A stretch of 64,000 nt of DNA from JABMRW01 sp964396965 (GTDB taxonomy: Bacteria > Chloroflexota > Dehalococcoidia > Dehalococcoidales > BS750m-G39). The position numbers and the translations under genes were made by a program. The DNA is taken from positions 1 to 64,000 of the forward strand of contig CAYNGD010000005.1 in NCBI GenBank assembly GCA_964396965.1. Reading direction: 5' to 3'. Positions 11,068 to 19,175 of this stretch are shown piece after piece. The notes under the pieces are model-generated. The model saw only the letters and a list, made by a program, of their open reading frames with translations. It had not been told where the DNA came from and made no database searches. Numbering within the stretch: position 1 is the first letter of the stretch; each line of letters begins with the position of its first letter.

Positions 11068-11170
11068 AAATACCTCCCGGTGAGCCCAATACAAAAAAAT
11101 TATAGCAGACAAAGATGAATATTTGATGAATAAATGGTGAACGATGACACCAGTTAAAAAAATATCATTT

Positions 11171-11210
11171 TTAATCTTAGGTTCATGTCTCGTTAATAGC
11201 AGGTTCATGT
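11171..11210 (+). promoter_or_regulatory. Tandem direct repeats, candidate response-regulator site
   Basis: AGGTTCATGT occurs at 11179-11188 and again at 11201-11210, each preceded by TTAAT three bases upstream (11171 and 11193). The 22-bp period equals two helical turns, the usual arrangement for OmpR/PhoB-type regulators. It lies between the divergent regulator gene and the PepSY gene (start 11284). Binding is inference. Confidence 0.5.
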
Positions 11211-11283
11211 TAGCCTGCTAGACTGGAATCAACGACAAAGGATAAATCCCCTGTCGAAACTAGAAGAAAGGAGGTGAAAGCGA

Positions 11284-11850
11284 ATGCTGAAGAAAGTGCT
11301 GGCCGGAACAGGTATAGCTACGGCACTCACAGGGATGTTCTTCCTGGGGAGCCTTGCTCTGGGTCCCGTTTTTGCCCAGACCCAACCCAATACCACTCCG
11401 ACACAGGCTGTTGTACAGAGCCCAAACAATAGTTCTGCTGAAGATAACATAAATAGCCCGGACCTGGACAATGTTGAGGAGCAGGTAGGAAACCAAAGCC
11501 AGGTCGACGAGCAGCAGCCACAGTACACGGGTTCTATCACCGTGGATGAGACGCAATACCAGGGCATGAGTGAGGCTGATGAAGCGGCTGCCCTGCAGAC
11601 TAAGGCTACCATCACCAGCGCTCAGGCTGAACAGGCTGCCCTCGCGGCTAACCCCGGAACCACTGTCGTCAAGACAGAGATTGATAACGAGAACGGCATG
11701 CTGGTGTACAGCGTAGAGCTGAGCAACGGAATGGACGTCAAGGTGGACGCCGGTACTGGAACAGTTCTCCACACAGAACCGGCTGGCAACGATGCCGGTC
11801 AGGTTGGTGCTGCTGAGAATGCGTCGGGGCAGGAGGCTGTCGAAGACTAG
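11284..11850 (+). CDS. Secreted PepSY-domain protein
   Basis: A 188-residue exported protein. A signal peptide (about 1-33, basic start then a hydrophobic core ending VFA-QT) leads into a low-complexity Gln/Asn/Pro region. A PepSY-like region (about 92-165) follows, with helix ALQTKATITSAQAEQAAL and strands VVKTEIDNENGMLVYSVEL and VKVDAGTGTVLH. A strong AGGAGGTG ribosome site precedes the ATG. PepSY proteins are small envelope proteins, often induced by two-component systems under metal or envelope stress. Here the gene is divergent from a two-component pair with direct repeats between them. Confidence 0.85.
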   Translation: MLKKVLAGTGIATALTGMFFLGSLALGPVFAQTQPNTTPTQAVVQSPNNSSAEDNINSPDLDNVEEQVGNQSQVDEQQPQYTGSITVDETQYQGMSEADEAAALQTKATITSAQAEQAALAANPGTTVVKTEIDNENGMLVYSVELSNGMDVKVDAGTGTVLHTEPAGNDAGQVGAAENASGQEAVED

Positions 11851-11870
11851 AACCAGCCGTCATCTGGCAA

Positions 11871-11907
11871 CGGTAGGGGTGGGGACCAGTAATCCTCGCC
11901 CCTACCG
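11871..11907 (+). terminator. Hairpin after the PepSY gene
   Basis: CGGTAGGGG (11871-11879) pairs perfectly with CCCCTACCG (11899-11907) around a 19-nt loop, 20 bases after the PepSY stop codon. No T-run follows, so it may be a weak or Rho-assisted terminator or an mRNA-stabilising hairpin. Confidence 0.4.
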
Positions 11908-12011
11908 CCACAGAATATAATTGGTGAACTTCGAGGTAAAAGGGCATGAAAACTAAAATTGTGAAAGCAAAGCACATCTTAACATAATCAAGATATAGAA
12001 GGGTTGGAACG

Positions 12012-12632
12012 ATGAAGACTATGAAGACTGTAAGCACATTTATGGTTCTAGCTATAAGTGTACTTTTGCTGGTAGGCTCTTTCGGCGGGTGCGCTAAGAG
12101 CACGCCGACCCCCACTTCACCGGTGCCTGGAGTACCAGGTGAGACACCGGTAGCCCCCGAGAAGAATCCTCCGGGCGATATCCCTGACAGCCAGGTGTTC
12201 ATCACCTACCGCTCTACGGCTGGTCAGTACCAGCTCGAGGTACCGGAGGGATGGGCCCGCAGCACACAAGGGGCAGAGGTGAGCTTTATTGATAAGCTGG
12301 ACGGCATCAAGCTCTCTATCACCCAGGCCTCGGCTGCCCCGACGGCGGCCAGTGCCCGCACCAATGAGGTAGCGGCGTTGCTAAAATCTGGCAGAGCGGT
12401 GCAGGTCGACAATGTCCAGGATGTGCAACTGCCCGCCGGGGCTGCGGTGCTGGTGGCATACAGCTCAAACTCTGACCCTGATCCCGTCACCGGCAAGCAG
12501 ATACGTCTCGAAAACAATATGTATCTCTATTTTCAAGGTGGCAAGCTGGCCACCCTTACCCTCTGGGCACCTCTCGGGGCGGATAACGTCGACCAGTGGC
12601 AGCGGATCTCGCAGAGTTTCAGGTGGTCGTAA
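12012..12632 (+). CDS. Putative lipoprotein (PsbP/DUF1795-like)
   Basis: A 206-residue protein with a lipoprotein signal peptide (lipobox region VGSFGGC, Cys27) and a Thr/Pro-rich linker (about 28-60). A soluble domain (about 62-206) follows, beginning ITYRSTAGQYQLEVPEGW, which recalls PsbP/DUF1795-type domains. It is directly abutted by the first ABC ATPase gene (stop TAA followed at once by ATG), so it is probably the outer-face partner of the exporter. Function is not known; lipid-anchored substrate or envelope-stress partner are guesses from context. Confidence 0.7.
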   Translation: MKTMKTVSTFMVLAISVLLLVGSFGGCAKSTPTPTSPVPGVPGETPVAPEKNPPGDIPDSQVFITYRSTAGQYQLEVPEGWARSTQGAEVSFIDKLDGIKLSITQASAAPTAASARTNEVAALLKSGRAVQVDNVQDVQLPAGAAVLVAYSSNSDPDPVTGKQIRLENNMYLYFQGGKLATLTLWAPLGADNVDQWQRISQSFRWS

Positions 12633-13295
12633 ATGCGAGTTCTCGAAGCAGTTGACCTCTACCGATTCTATCATGCCGAGGAAGAGGAAACACTGGCGCT
12701 ACGCGGGGTGAGCCTCTACGTCGAAGAAGGTGAGCTTGTGGCCGTGATGGGGCCTTCAGGGTGTGGCAAGACTACTTTGCTGGCCTGTCTGGCTGGTCTC
12801 GACGAGCCGGATGGGGGATATGTAATGCTTAACGGCACCCGGCTGACCCGCCGCCCGGAAGCGGAACGCGCCGCGCGACGCGGTACTGAAATCGGCATCC
12901 TGCTCCAGTCAGACAACCTCATTGACCATCTCCCGATAGAGGAAAATATGCGCCTGCAAATGTGCCTGGCCCGCCGGCGGGACGAGCAACGGTTAAATCA
13001 ACTGATTAGCCTGGTTGGGTTGCAGGAGAGACGCCGGGCATATCCTTCCCAACTCTCTGGTGGTGAAGCAGCACGTGCCGGGCTGGCGGTGGCGCTGGCG
13101 GCAGCACCCAAAGTGCTGCTGGCCGATGAACCCACCGGAGAGGTCGACGCGGAGACGGAAGCCCATATCCTGCGGCTGTTCGAGTCTCGTCGCACTAACG
13201 GTGATGCTACCCTGGTGGCGACCCACAGCCGCGCCCTGGCGAAGCGCGCCGATCGCATTGTAAATCTCCTCGACGGGAGGGTCATTGATGGCTGA
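12633..13295 (+). CDS. ABC transporter ATP-binding protein (MacB/LolD type)
   Basis: A 220-residue ATPase with Walker A GPSGCGKTT, Q-loop region ILLQSDNLI, signature LSGGEAARAGLAVAL, Walker B VLLADEPTG and H-loop VATHS. The signature departs from LSGGQ (E for Q), and the usual GYVFQ is replaced by GILLQ, so activity may be reduced. It follows the lipoprotein gene without a gap and overlaps the second ATPase gene by eight bases. The two ATPases probably form a heterodimer under the FtsX-type permease, working as a mechanotransmission ABC complex like MacB or LolCDE. Confidence 0.92.
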   Translation: MRVLEAVDLYRFYHAEEEETLALRGVSLYVEEGELVAVMGPSGCGKTTLLACLAGLDEPDGGYVMLNGTRLTRRPEAERAARRGTEIGILLQSDNLIDHLPIEENMRLQMCLARRRDEQRLNQLISLVGLQERRRAYPSQLSGGEAARAGLAVALAAAPKVLLADEPTGEVDAETEAHILRLFESRRTNGDATLVATHSRALAKRADRIVNLLDGRVIDG

Positions 13296-14001
13296 GGCGT
13301 TGTTCGGTCATCAGGATAGCGTAGATAAGGCTCAGCCGGGTCGAGCCCTGGTGGAGGCACTTGAGGCGGGACGCACCTATCCTGGTTATATTCCAGTGGT
13401 GGCACTCTCCTCAGCGACATGCTCCGTCATGCCTGGTGACCGCATTGCTGTTACCGGTCCGTCTGGCAGTGGGAAATCCACGCTTCTGTATCTGCTGGCG
13501 GGACTTGAAATGCCCACCTCCGGCAGCGTCACCTGGCCAGCCCTGGGGCTTAGGGAAGGGCTACGCCCGGCCAAGGTTGCCTTTGTATTTCAGGTGCCCA
13601 GCCTCCTGGCTTCACTCACCGCGGCTGAAAACGTTGAGCTTCCCTTGCTCCTCGACCACGTTGATGCCAAGACAGCCCGCCAGGCAGCCATGACGGCACT
13701 CGAGCGCGTGGAGCTAAGTGGCATTGCCGAGAGTCTGCCAGAGGAACTCTCCGGCGGACAGGCGCAGCGGGTGGCCATGGCCAGGGCTCTGGCCTATCAA
13801 CCGAAACTCATCCTCGCCGACGAGCCTACCGGCCAACTCGACCATCCTACGGCCCAACGATTGTTCGATGTGTTGTTTGCTGCCCTCGAAGGTACTGACA
13901 CGGCATTGGTGGTAGCTACGCATGACCTAGCTATAGCGGAGCGATTGCGCACAGTGTGGCACATGCACCATGGTTCTCTGGAGATAACTAACACATGCTA
14001 G
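13288..14001 (+). CDS. ABC transporter ATP-binding protein (MacB/LolD type)
   Basis: A 237-residue ATPase with canonical motifs: Walker A GPSGSGKST, Q-loop FVFQVPSL, signature LSGGQAQR, Walker B LILADEPTG and switch VATHD. I choose the ATG at 13288, seven bases after GGGAGG; a TTG one codon upstream is less likely. With an intact signature this is probably the active partner to the upstream, degenerate ATPase. Its end overlaps the permease start (ATG at 13995), so the three cistrons are coupled. Confidence 0.92.
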   Translation: MAEALFGHQDSVDKAQPGRALVEALEAGRTYPGYIPVVALSSATCSVMPGDRIAVTGPSGSGKSTLLYLLAGLEMPTSGSVTWPALGLREGLRPAKVAFVFQVPSLLASLTAAENVELPLLLDHVDAKTARQAAMTALERVELSGIAESLPEELSGGQAQRVAMARALAYQPKLILADEPTGQLDHPTAQRLFDVLFAALEGTDTALVVATHDLAIAERLRTVWHMHHGSLEITNTC

Positions 14002-16649
14002 AACTAATGTGGCTGAAAGGCCTTGTGGTAAGACGTTCCGCCCGGCTCCTGGGAGCAGTGGTGGGCGTTGCCATTACGATGGCGCTGCTAGCCTCCCTTG
14101 GGGCCTTCATTACCAACAGCGCCGCCTCAATGACTCAGAGAGCTATCGCCGACGTCCCGGTAGACTGGCAGGTCTTGCTGGCGCCGGGGACTAACCCTGA
14201 GAATAGCGCGGCCTTAGTCCGCCAGACCGTGCCGGTGACAGCGCTGGAGACAGTAGGCTACGCTGACGTCACCGGCTTCACGGCCACCACTGGTGGTACA
14301 GTGCAGACGACAGGCTCAGGGAAAGTCCTGGGAGTAAGCCCTGAATATCGACAGGTATTCCCCGCCGAGTTTCGCCAGCTTATTGGAGCCACCTCTGGGG
14401 TGCTGGTAGCGCAGCAGACAGCGGCCAACCTCCACGTGACCGCCGGAGATTCTGTCACCATAGAGCGCCTCGGTCTGCCCCCGGTAACGGTGCAGGTAGA
14501 TGGTGTTGTTGACCTTCCCAATGCCGACTCCCTTTTTCAGGCCGTAGGCGTTCCGGCCAACGCCGCGCCTCAGGCACCGCCTGATAACGTCATCGTGCTT
14601 CCCAGCGACCAGTGGCACCAGCTTTTTGACCCTCAGGCAGCGGCGCATCCGGATTCCGTGCGCATTCAACTTCATGTTCACCTGGCACATACGCTAGCCT
14701 CTGACCCGGTAAGGGCCTACGTATCATCACAACAAATGGCAAGAAACCTAGAAGCCAAGCTGGCCGGCAGCGGCCTTGTGGGCAACAACCTCGCCGCCCG
14801 TCTGGATGGTGTACGGTCTGATGCGCTCTACAGCCGTGTGCTCTTCTTATTCCTGGGGCTGCCCGGTATTATCCTGGCTGCGGTGCTCACGCTGGCCATT
14901 GCCAGCTCTGGCGCAACGCGTCGCCGCCGGGAGCAGGCTTTACTACACATCCGGGGAGCAACCACGGCGCTGACGCTTCGTCTGGCCTCTATAGAAGCCT
15001 TGTTCGTCGGTCTGTGTGGGGTGGCACTGGGTATGGCACTAGCAGTGGGGGCCAGCAGGTTGAATGCGGTGGGTTCCCTCTTTAGCATAGATGCGTTCCC
15101 CTGGACGGTAGGTGCGGCAATCGCCGGCCTCACGCTGGCGGCGCTAGCGGTGCTCTATCCAGCCTGGAGGCAAGCGCGGCACTCTACTGTGGTGACAGCA
15201 CGTGCTGCGGTTGGCCGTGCCAAAAAACCGCTGTGGCAACAACTCTATCTTGATGTCATCTTGCTGATTATCTGTATTGCCGTCTTCTGGCAGACAGCGA
15301 GCACCGGATATCAGGTGGTGCTGGCGCCCGAAGGGGTAGCGCAGACATCTGTGTCATACGAGACGTTCATTGCACCGCTCTTGCTGTGGATCGGTGTGGC
15401 TCTGCTGACTGTGCGGGTTTGGCAGGTGGTCCTCAGCCGCAGGCGGTGGATAGTGTCAAACGTCTTGCGACCTATTGCCCATGGGCTTTCCGGGGTGGTC
15501 GCCGCATCCTTAGCCCGCCAGCGGACCCTCATATCCCACGGCGTGGTACTGGTCCTGCTGGCATGCTCATTTGCCACCTCCACAGCAGTTTTCAACTCGA
15601 CCTTCCAGTCACAAAACCGCGTCGATGCCGCGCTCACCAACGGCGCCGATGTGACCGTTACCGGCCTCACCACCTCACCACCTGGCAGCAAGTTCGCCGA
15701 GTTGAAGGCGCTGCCTGGCGTAGCGGCTGCCCAGCCGATGCAGCATCGCTTTGCTTATGTCGGGAGTGACCTTCAGGACCTATATGGCATTGACCCGATG
15801 CATATTGGTGAAGCTACCACCATGGCCAATGCCTACTTCGCCGGGGGCAATGCCCGTGCTACGTTGGCGGCACTAGCTCAACGCCCCGATGGTCTGCTGG
15901 TCTCTAATGAAACCAGGCAGGACTATCAACTCCAACCGGGTGACCAAGTGAACCTGCGGTTGCAGGATGTCCGCACTCACCAATATCGAGTAGTGCCGTT
16001 TCATTTCGTCGCTGTGGTCCGTGAGTTCCCTACCGCGCCGAAAGACTCATTCCTGGTGGCTAATGCCAGCTACATCGCTCAGCAAACCGGGGCGAATGAT
16101 GCGGAGATAGTGCTGCTCCATGTCAACGGCAACCCTTCTGAGGTAGCAGATGGAGCTCGTGCTGTCGTCAACTCTTTACCCGGAGCCAGGGTGACCGACA
16201 TTGCCTCGACGCAACGCGTTATCAGTTCCAGTTTAACAGCCGTCGACATGCATGGTCTCTCCCAACTGGAGTTGGGCTTCGCGGTACTGCTGGTAGCTGT
16301 GGCAACCGGCTTGATGATGGCACTAGGTATAGCTGAGCGACGCCGTAATTTCGGGATCTTGGTCGCTCTGGGAGCTAGTGGCAGACAGCTTGGTTCGTTC
16401 CTATGGAGCGAGGGGCTGATGATGCTGGCTGGAGGTGGTGCCATCGGCATTGCGATGGGCTTCGGGGTAGCCTGGATGCTTGTCAAGATGCTTACCGGAG
16501 TATTCGACCCGCCGCCAGAATCCTTGTCGGTGCCGTGGCTGTATTTGACCTTACTGGTTATTGCCGCCGCTGTGTCTACGGCTATTGCTGTACTTAGTGC
16601 TTACGTGTTGTCTCGCCGGCCGGGAATGACCACCCTTCGAGAGGGCTAG
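13995..16649 (+). CDS. FtsX-like (MacB-type) ABC permease
   Basis: An 884-residue permease with two FtsX domains. An N-terminal helix (about 17-38) is followed by a large periplasmic region (about 40-280), three helices (about 285-385), a further helix pair (about 420-480), a second helix and periplasmic region (about 505-750), and a final three-helix FtsX bundle (about 755-875; MALGIAERRRNFGILVALGAS). This is the duplicated arrangement seen in long MacB/LolCE-like permeases of Chloroflexota and Firmicutes. With the two ATPases and the lipoprotein it should form a membrane complex for export, lipoprotein handling or antimicrobial-peptide resistance. Confidence 0.9.
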   Translation: MLELMWLKGLVVRRSARLLGAVVGVAITMALLASLGAFITNSAASMTQRAIADVPVDWQVLLAPGTNPENSAALVRQTVPVTALETVGYADVTGFTATTGGTVQTTGSGKVLGVSPEYRQVFPAEFRQLIGATSGVLVAQQTAANLHVTAGDSVTIERLGLPPVTVQVDGVVDLPNADSLFQAVGVPANAAPQAPPDNVIVLPSDQWHQLFDPQAAAHPDSVRIQLHVHLAHTLASDPVRAYVSSQQMARNLEAKLAGSGLVGNNLAARLDGVRSDALYSRVLFLFLGLPGIILAAVLTLAIASSGATRRRREQALLHIRGATTALTLRLASIEALFVGLCGVALGMALAVGASRLNAVGSLFSIDAFPWTVGAAIAGLTLAALAVLYPAWRQARHSTVVTARAAVGRAKKPLWQQLYLDVILLIICIAVFWQTASTGYQVVLAPEGVAQTSVSYETFIAPLLLWIGVALLTVRVWQVVLSRRRWIVSNVLRPIAHGLSGVVAASLARQRTLISHGVVLVLLACSFATSTAVFNSTFQSQNRVDAALTNGADVTVTGLTTSPPGSKFAELKALPGVAAAQPMQHRFAYVGSDLQDLYGIDPMHIGEATTMANAYFAGGNARATLAALAQRPDGLLVSNETRQDYQLQPGDQVNLRLQDVRTHQYRVVPFHFVAVVREFPTAPKDSFLVANASYIAQQTGANDAEIVLLHVNGNPSEVADGARAVVNSLPGARVTDIASTQRVISSSLTAVDMHGLSQLELGFAVLLVAVATGLMMALGIAERRRNFGILVALGASGRQLGSFLWSEGLMMLAGGGAIGIAMGFGVAWMLVKMLTGVFDPPPESLSVPWLYLTLLVIAAAVSTAIAVLSAYVLSRRPGMTTLREG

Positions 16650-16961
16650 TAACAGGCGAGGCGCTTGTTGAAAACTATGCGGCTTAGCATGCCCCGCATG
16701 ACACCTCTTTCATCTGATTAGAGAATCAACTAACCTTTTTATCAAAGTCACGAATCGCTATTTTGTGGCTTTAGGTGACAATCGAAACTATCATGCAATC
16801 ACGGGTTGCCAACCCAGCGCACTCGTCTTTGAGGAGTGAACTTATGTATCTGGATACTGATTTCTAACCTAAGAAAGGAGGTTACGAATTTGCCCAACTC
16901 TACAGGGACGACGCTTGCTAGTAGCATAACCTAGTAGGCTCAAGCGAGGGTTAAGTCTACT
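16650..16961. other. Intergenic region, no clear gene
   Basis: About 310 bases without a recognisable protein gene. A very good ribosome site AAAGGAGG (16875-16882) precedes only a 14-codon TTG-started frame that ends in TAG. Two CTAGTAG repeats and CGCTTG/CAAGCG arms close by could form a hairpin ending the DUF438 gene on the minus strand. Nothing here could be assigned to a known RNA family. Confidence 0.4.
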
Positions 16962-18176
16962 CTATGAAGGCTCCAGAAGTCTCTTCTCGCCTTTCAACTT
17001 CTGAATATCAGTTACATCCTGGTCGACCCCGACACATCCCAGATACTTCCCCATGCTGTCCCGCACGGCGAAGTACCGGATGTGGATCTTCCTGCCCTTG
17101 GCATCAACCCAAAACTCTGCGGAATCTCTCCTGCCATTTTTGAAGTCATCTAGAATCTGGTTTATCAGATGTATACTTTTCTCGGGATGGCACTGCTGAA
17201 CCTTCCGACCAATAACCGCCTTCGCTCTTGGAAATAGCCTCTCTTTCGGCTGGCTGAAGTACCGGACTGTGTCTCCCTTGTCAACAAAGGTTATATCTAT
17301 AGGCAAGGCATTCAGCATTGCCTCTAACTCTTCTCTTGTCATAGAGCCTGTTTCAAAGGCTATCTCTCCTTCCTGTTCCTTAACTTCTTTTGCCACTTCT
17401 ACTTTTTCGCCTATAGCCTCCCCTGGTGTAAAGTAGCAATATCCCAGCTCATCCATTGATGCTTTTATCTCCCGCCATTCTCCATCACCGATTAGCCTCA
17501 ATGCTGTGGGGAAGAGTATATTCTCTTCCTTGTAAAAGTGGCTTGGGATGAGGTCAGTTAGATTTTTCAGATGGGAAAAGAGTTTTCCTTTGAACTCCTC
17601 AAATCCAAGTGTTCCTTTATTTTCCACAACTTTGCCTGCCTCTCTGATCTGCTCCCTCTGCTCATCGTGCTCAGTCCACATAATGGCCGGTGGCTGGGTT
17701 ACCCCGTGCTTTTCCAGGTAAGGAAATAGGGAGTTCTCCTCTCTGACCTTGTGCTTCTCATATTCTTTGAGATGTCCCAGAAGCTCCCCGATTTTTAGCA
17801 ATTCGTTTTCAATCTCTTCAGAATCTTTAGCCTGCTCAAATCTGGGAAGAAGCTGGGAGATCTCCTCAACAACTCCCTTGACAAACTCATGTTCTTTCAA
17901 GAGGATATATATCGGATGACCGGGTGGGACTTCACTTTTTGGTTTCTCGAGCGACTCTTTGAAGACAGCGAGGTGAACATCGCAAAATTTGCGCACCTCT
18001 TCCGCCGGCATGCCTTCCTCAATAAGCTCCTGCTCCACTGTGGAGATGTCCAAGGGGGTTAAATCCTCGGAGAGTTGCCTGAACTTTTCCTTCACGTCTT
18101 CCAGGCGCGCTCCAGCACGGAGTGCCTTAATCAACTCCTTTAACATCCTCTTTTTGTTCCCTAGCAACTCGCTCAT
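16962..18176 (-). CDS. DUF438 protein with hemerythrin and PAS domains
   Basis: A 404-residue cytoplasmic protein with three parts. An N-terminal helical DUF438 region (about 1-85) comes first, then a hemerythrin-like four-helix domain (about 95-230) with the iron-binding pattern HLKEYEKHKVREE, HDEQR and HFYKEENILFP. A PAS domain (about 265-395) ends in VGVDQDVTDIQKLK. This architecture is common in anaerobes and is linked to sensing oxygen, nitric oxide or redox state. A strong AAGGAGG lies seven bases before the ATG. The upstream genes on the same strand are decayed, so it may be the surviving member of a small stress operon. Confidence 0.9.
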   Translation of the reverse strand: MSELLGNKKRMLKELIKALRAGARLEDVKEKFRQLSEDLTPLDISTVEQELIEEGMPAEEVRKFCDVHLAVFKESLEKPKSEVPPGHPIYILLKEHEFVKGVVEEISQLLPRFEQAKDSEEIENELLKIGELLGHLKEYEKHKVREENSLFPYLEKHGVTQPPAIMWTEHDEQREQIREAGKVVENKGTLGFEEFKGKLFSHLKNLTDLIPSHFYKEENILFPTALRLIGDGEWREIKASMDELGYCYFTPGEAIGEKVEVAKEVKEQEGEIAFETGSMTREELEAMLNALPIDITFVDKGDTVRYFSQPKERLFPRAKAVIGRKVQQCHPEKSIHLINQILDDFKNGRRDSAEFWVDAKGRKIHIRYFAVRDSMGKYLGCVGVDQDVTDIQKLKGEKRLLEPS

Positions 18177-18208
18177 GATTTCGCCTCCTTGATTATGAGT
18201 ATTTGTGA

Positions 18209-18384
18209 TAACATATCTCCACCTCTTTACTTTTTAGATTCTTTTATTTTCTCGGCAATTTTTCTCCCGAACTCTTCAAATTCGTCCTTACTAGCTCCAC
18301 ATAACTTAACTTGCGCAATGCCTTCAGATTCATTTTAACTCCTTTAGACCTGGGATTTCCTCTATCTCCACCAGCTTACCAAAA
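18209..18384 (-). pseudogene. Possible decayed small gene
   Basis: Two short open stretches on the minus strand look like pieces of one small protein. FGKLVEIEEIPGLKELK lies at about 18330-18381, and VKLCGASKDEFEEFGRKI, followed by AEKIKESKK, lies in another frame at about 18230-18310. Stops and a frame change separate them and no start codon fits. The region lies between the broken cupin gene and the DUF438 gene on the same strand. I do not recognise the family with certainty. Confidence 0.35.
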
Positions 18385-18731
18385 TCATGACTTTATCATT
18401 ACCAGCATCATCTTAAACCTTTCTATTGCTCTCAACGCGTGAGGCTGATTGGCTGGCATTATAACCATTTCCCCTTCTCTTAAGTTAGTAGACTTTCCGG
18501 ATATAGTAACCTCAGCTTCGCCTTCAAGAAGATAAACTAAAGCATCAAACGGCACTGTATGTTCACTCAGTCCTTCTCCTTCATCAAAAGCAAATAACGT
18601 TAAGGTTCCAGTGCTCTTATCAATTATTGTCCTGCTGACTACAGAGCCTTCCTGGTAGCCAACCAGGTCAACCGACTTTACGCTCTGCCCTAAGAGGTCA
18701 TGCGTATCTTTCTGACTTTTTTATGCGCCAT
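18385..18731 (-). pseudogene. Cupin-domain protein, one-base frameshift
   Basis: From the ATG at 18731 the frame reads MAHKKVRKIRMTS and stops. One base over, it reads DTHDLLGQSVKSVDLVGYQ and continues to FDALVYLLEGEAEVTISGK and GEMVIMPANQPHALRAI, ending at 18385. This is a small single-domain cupin. The shift lies in a run of six A (minus strand; 18717-18722); seven A would give one continuous 115-residue protein starting MAHKKSQKDTHDLLG, a normal length. Such cupins accompany redox-stress genes in anaerobes. Whether this is true decay or a homopolymer sequencing error is open. Confidence 0.75.
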
Positions 18732-18803
18732 GCCTGCACCTTACGATTACTTCAAATATTTGTCTTCCAGATGATGGAGCAATTCATGCAACTCTTCATG
18801 GTG

Positions 18804-19156
18804 CTAGCTACTCTGCCTTTCGTCAATGTATTCTTTCAGTGCTACCGCATTATTGAATTTCTCATCTTTTGCTCCGAAAAGAAGAGTTACATTCCCGGAT
18901 GACATCTTCTCTAGTACCATGGTAATCAGGCTCTCTTTATCCTCCAGTTCCTTATGATACTTTTCTTTGAATTCGCTCCATTTCCTCTGGCCGTGGCCGA
19001 ACCACTTCCTCAACCGATCACTTGGTGCAATGTCTTTTAGCCAGAGAGCAAGTTTGGCTCTCTCTTTGCTCATTCCTCTTGGCCATATCCTGTCACAAAT
19101 ATGCGAAGGCCGTCCTCGTCAGATACCGTATCATACACCCTTTTGACCCGTAGCAT
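18804..19156 (-). pseudogene. DUF488-family protein, one-base frameshift
   Basis: From the ATG at 19156 the minus strand reads MLRVKRVYDTVSDEDGLRIF and then runs out of frame. One base over it resumes RIWPRGMSKERAKLALW and continues to the stop at 18804 (NVTLLFGAKDEKFNNAVALK). The family normally has VDRIWPRG here, so a single G is missing at the GTG-GAC junction. Restored, the protein is 117 residues, the usual DUF488 length. The open piece from the internal ATG at 19073 (89 residues) would lack the N-terminal third of the domain. Function of DUF488 proteins is poorly known. Confidence 0.75.
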
Positions 19157-19175
19157 TATTGTTTCCCTTTCGATG

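Noticed and set aside
10396..11208. A 270-residue response regulator starting at 11208.
   Set aside because: The extra 47 residues do not belong to the family and the ATG at 11067 follows GGAGGTA.
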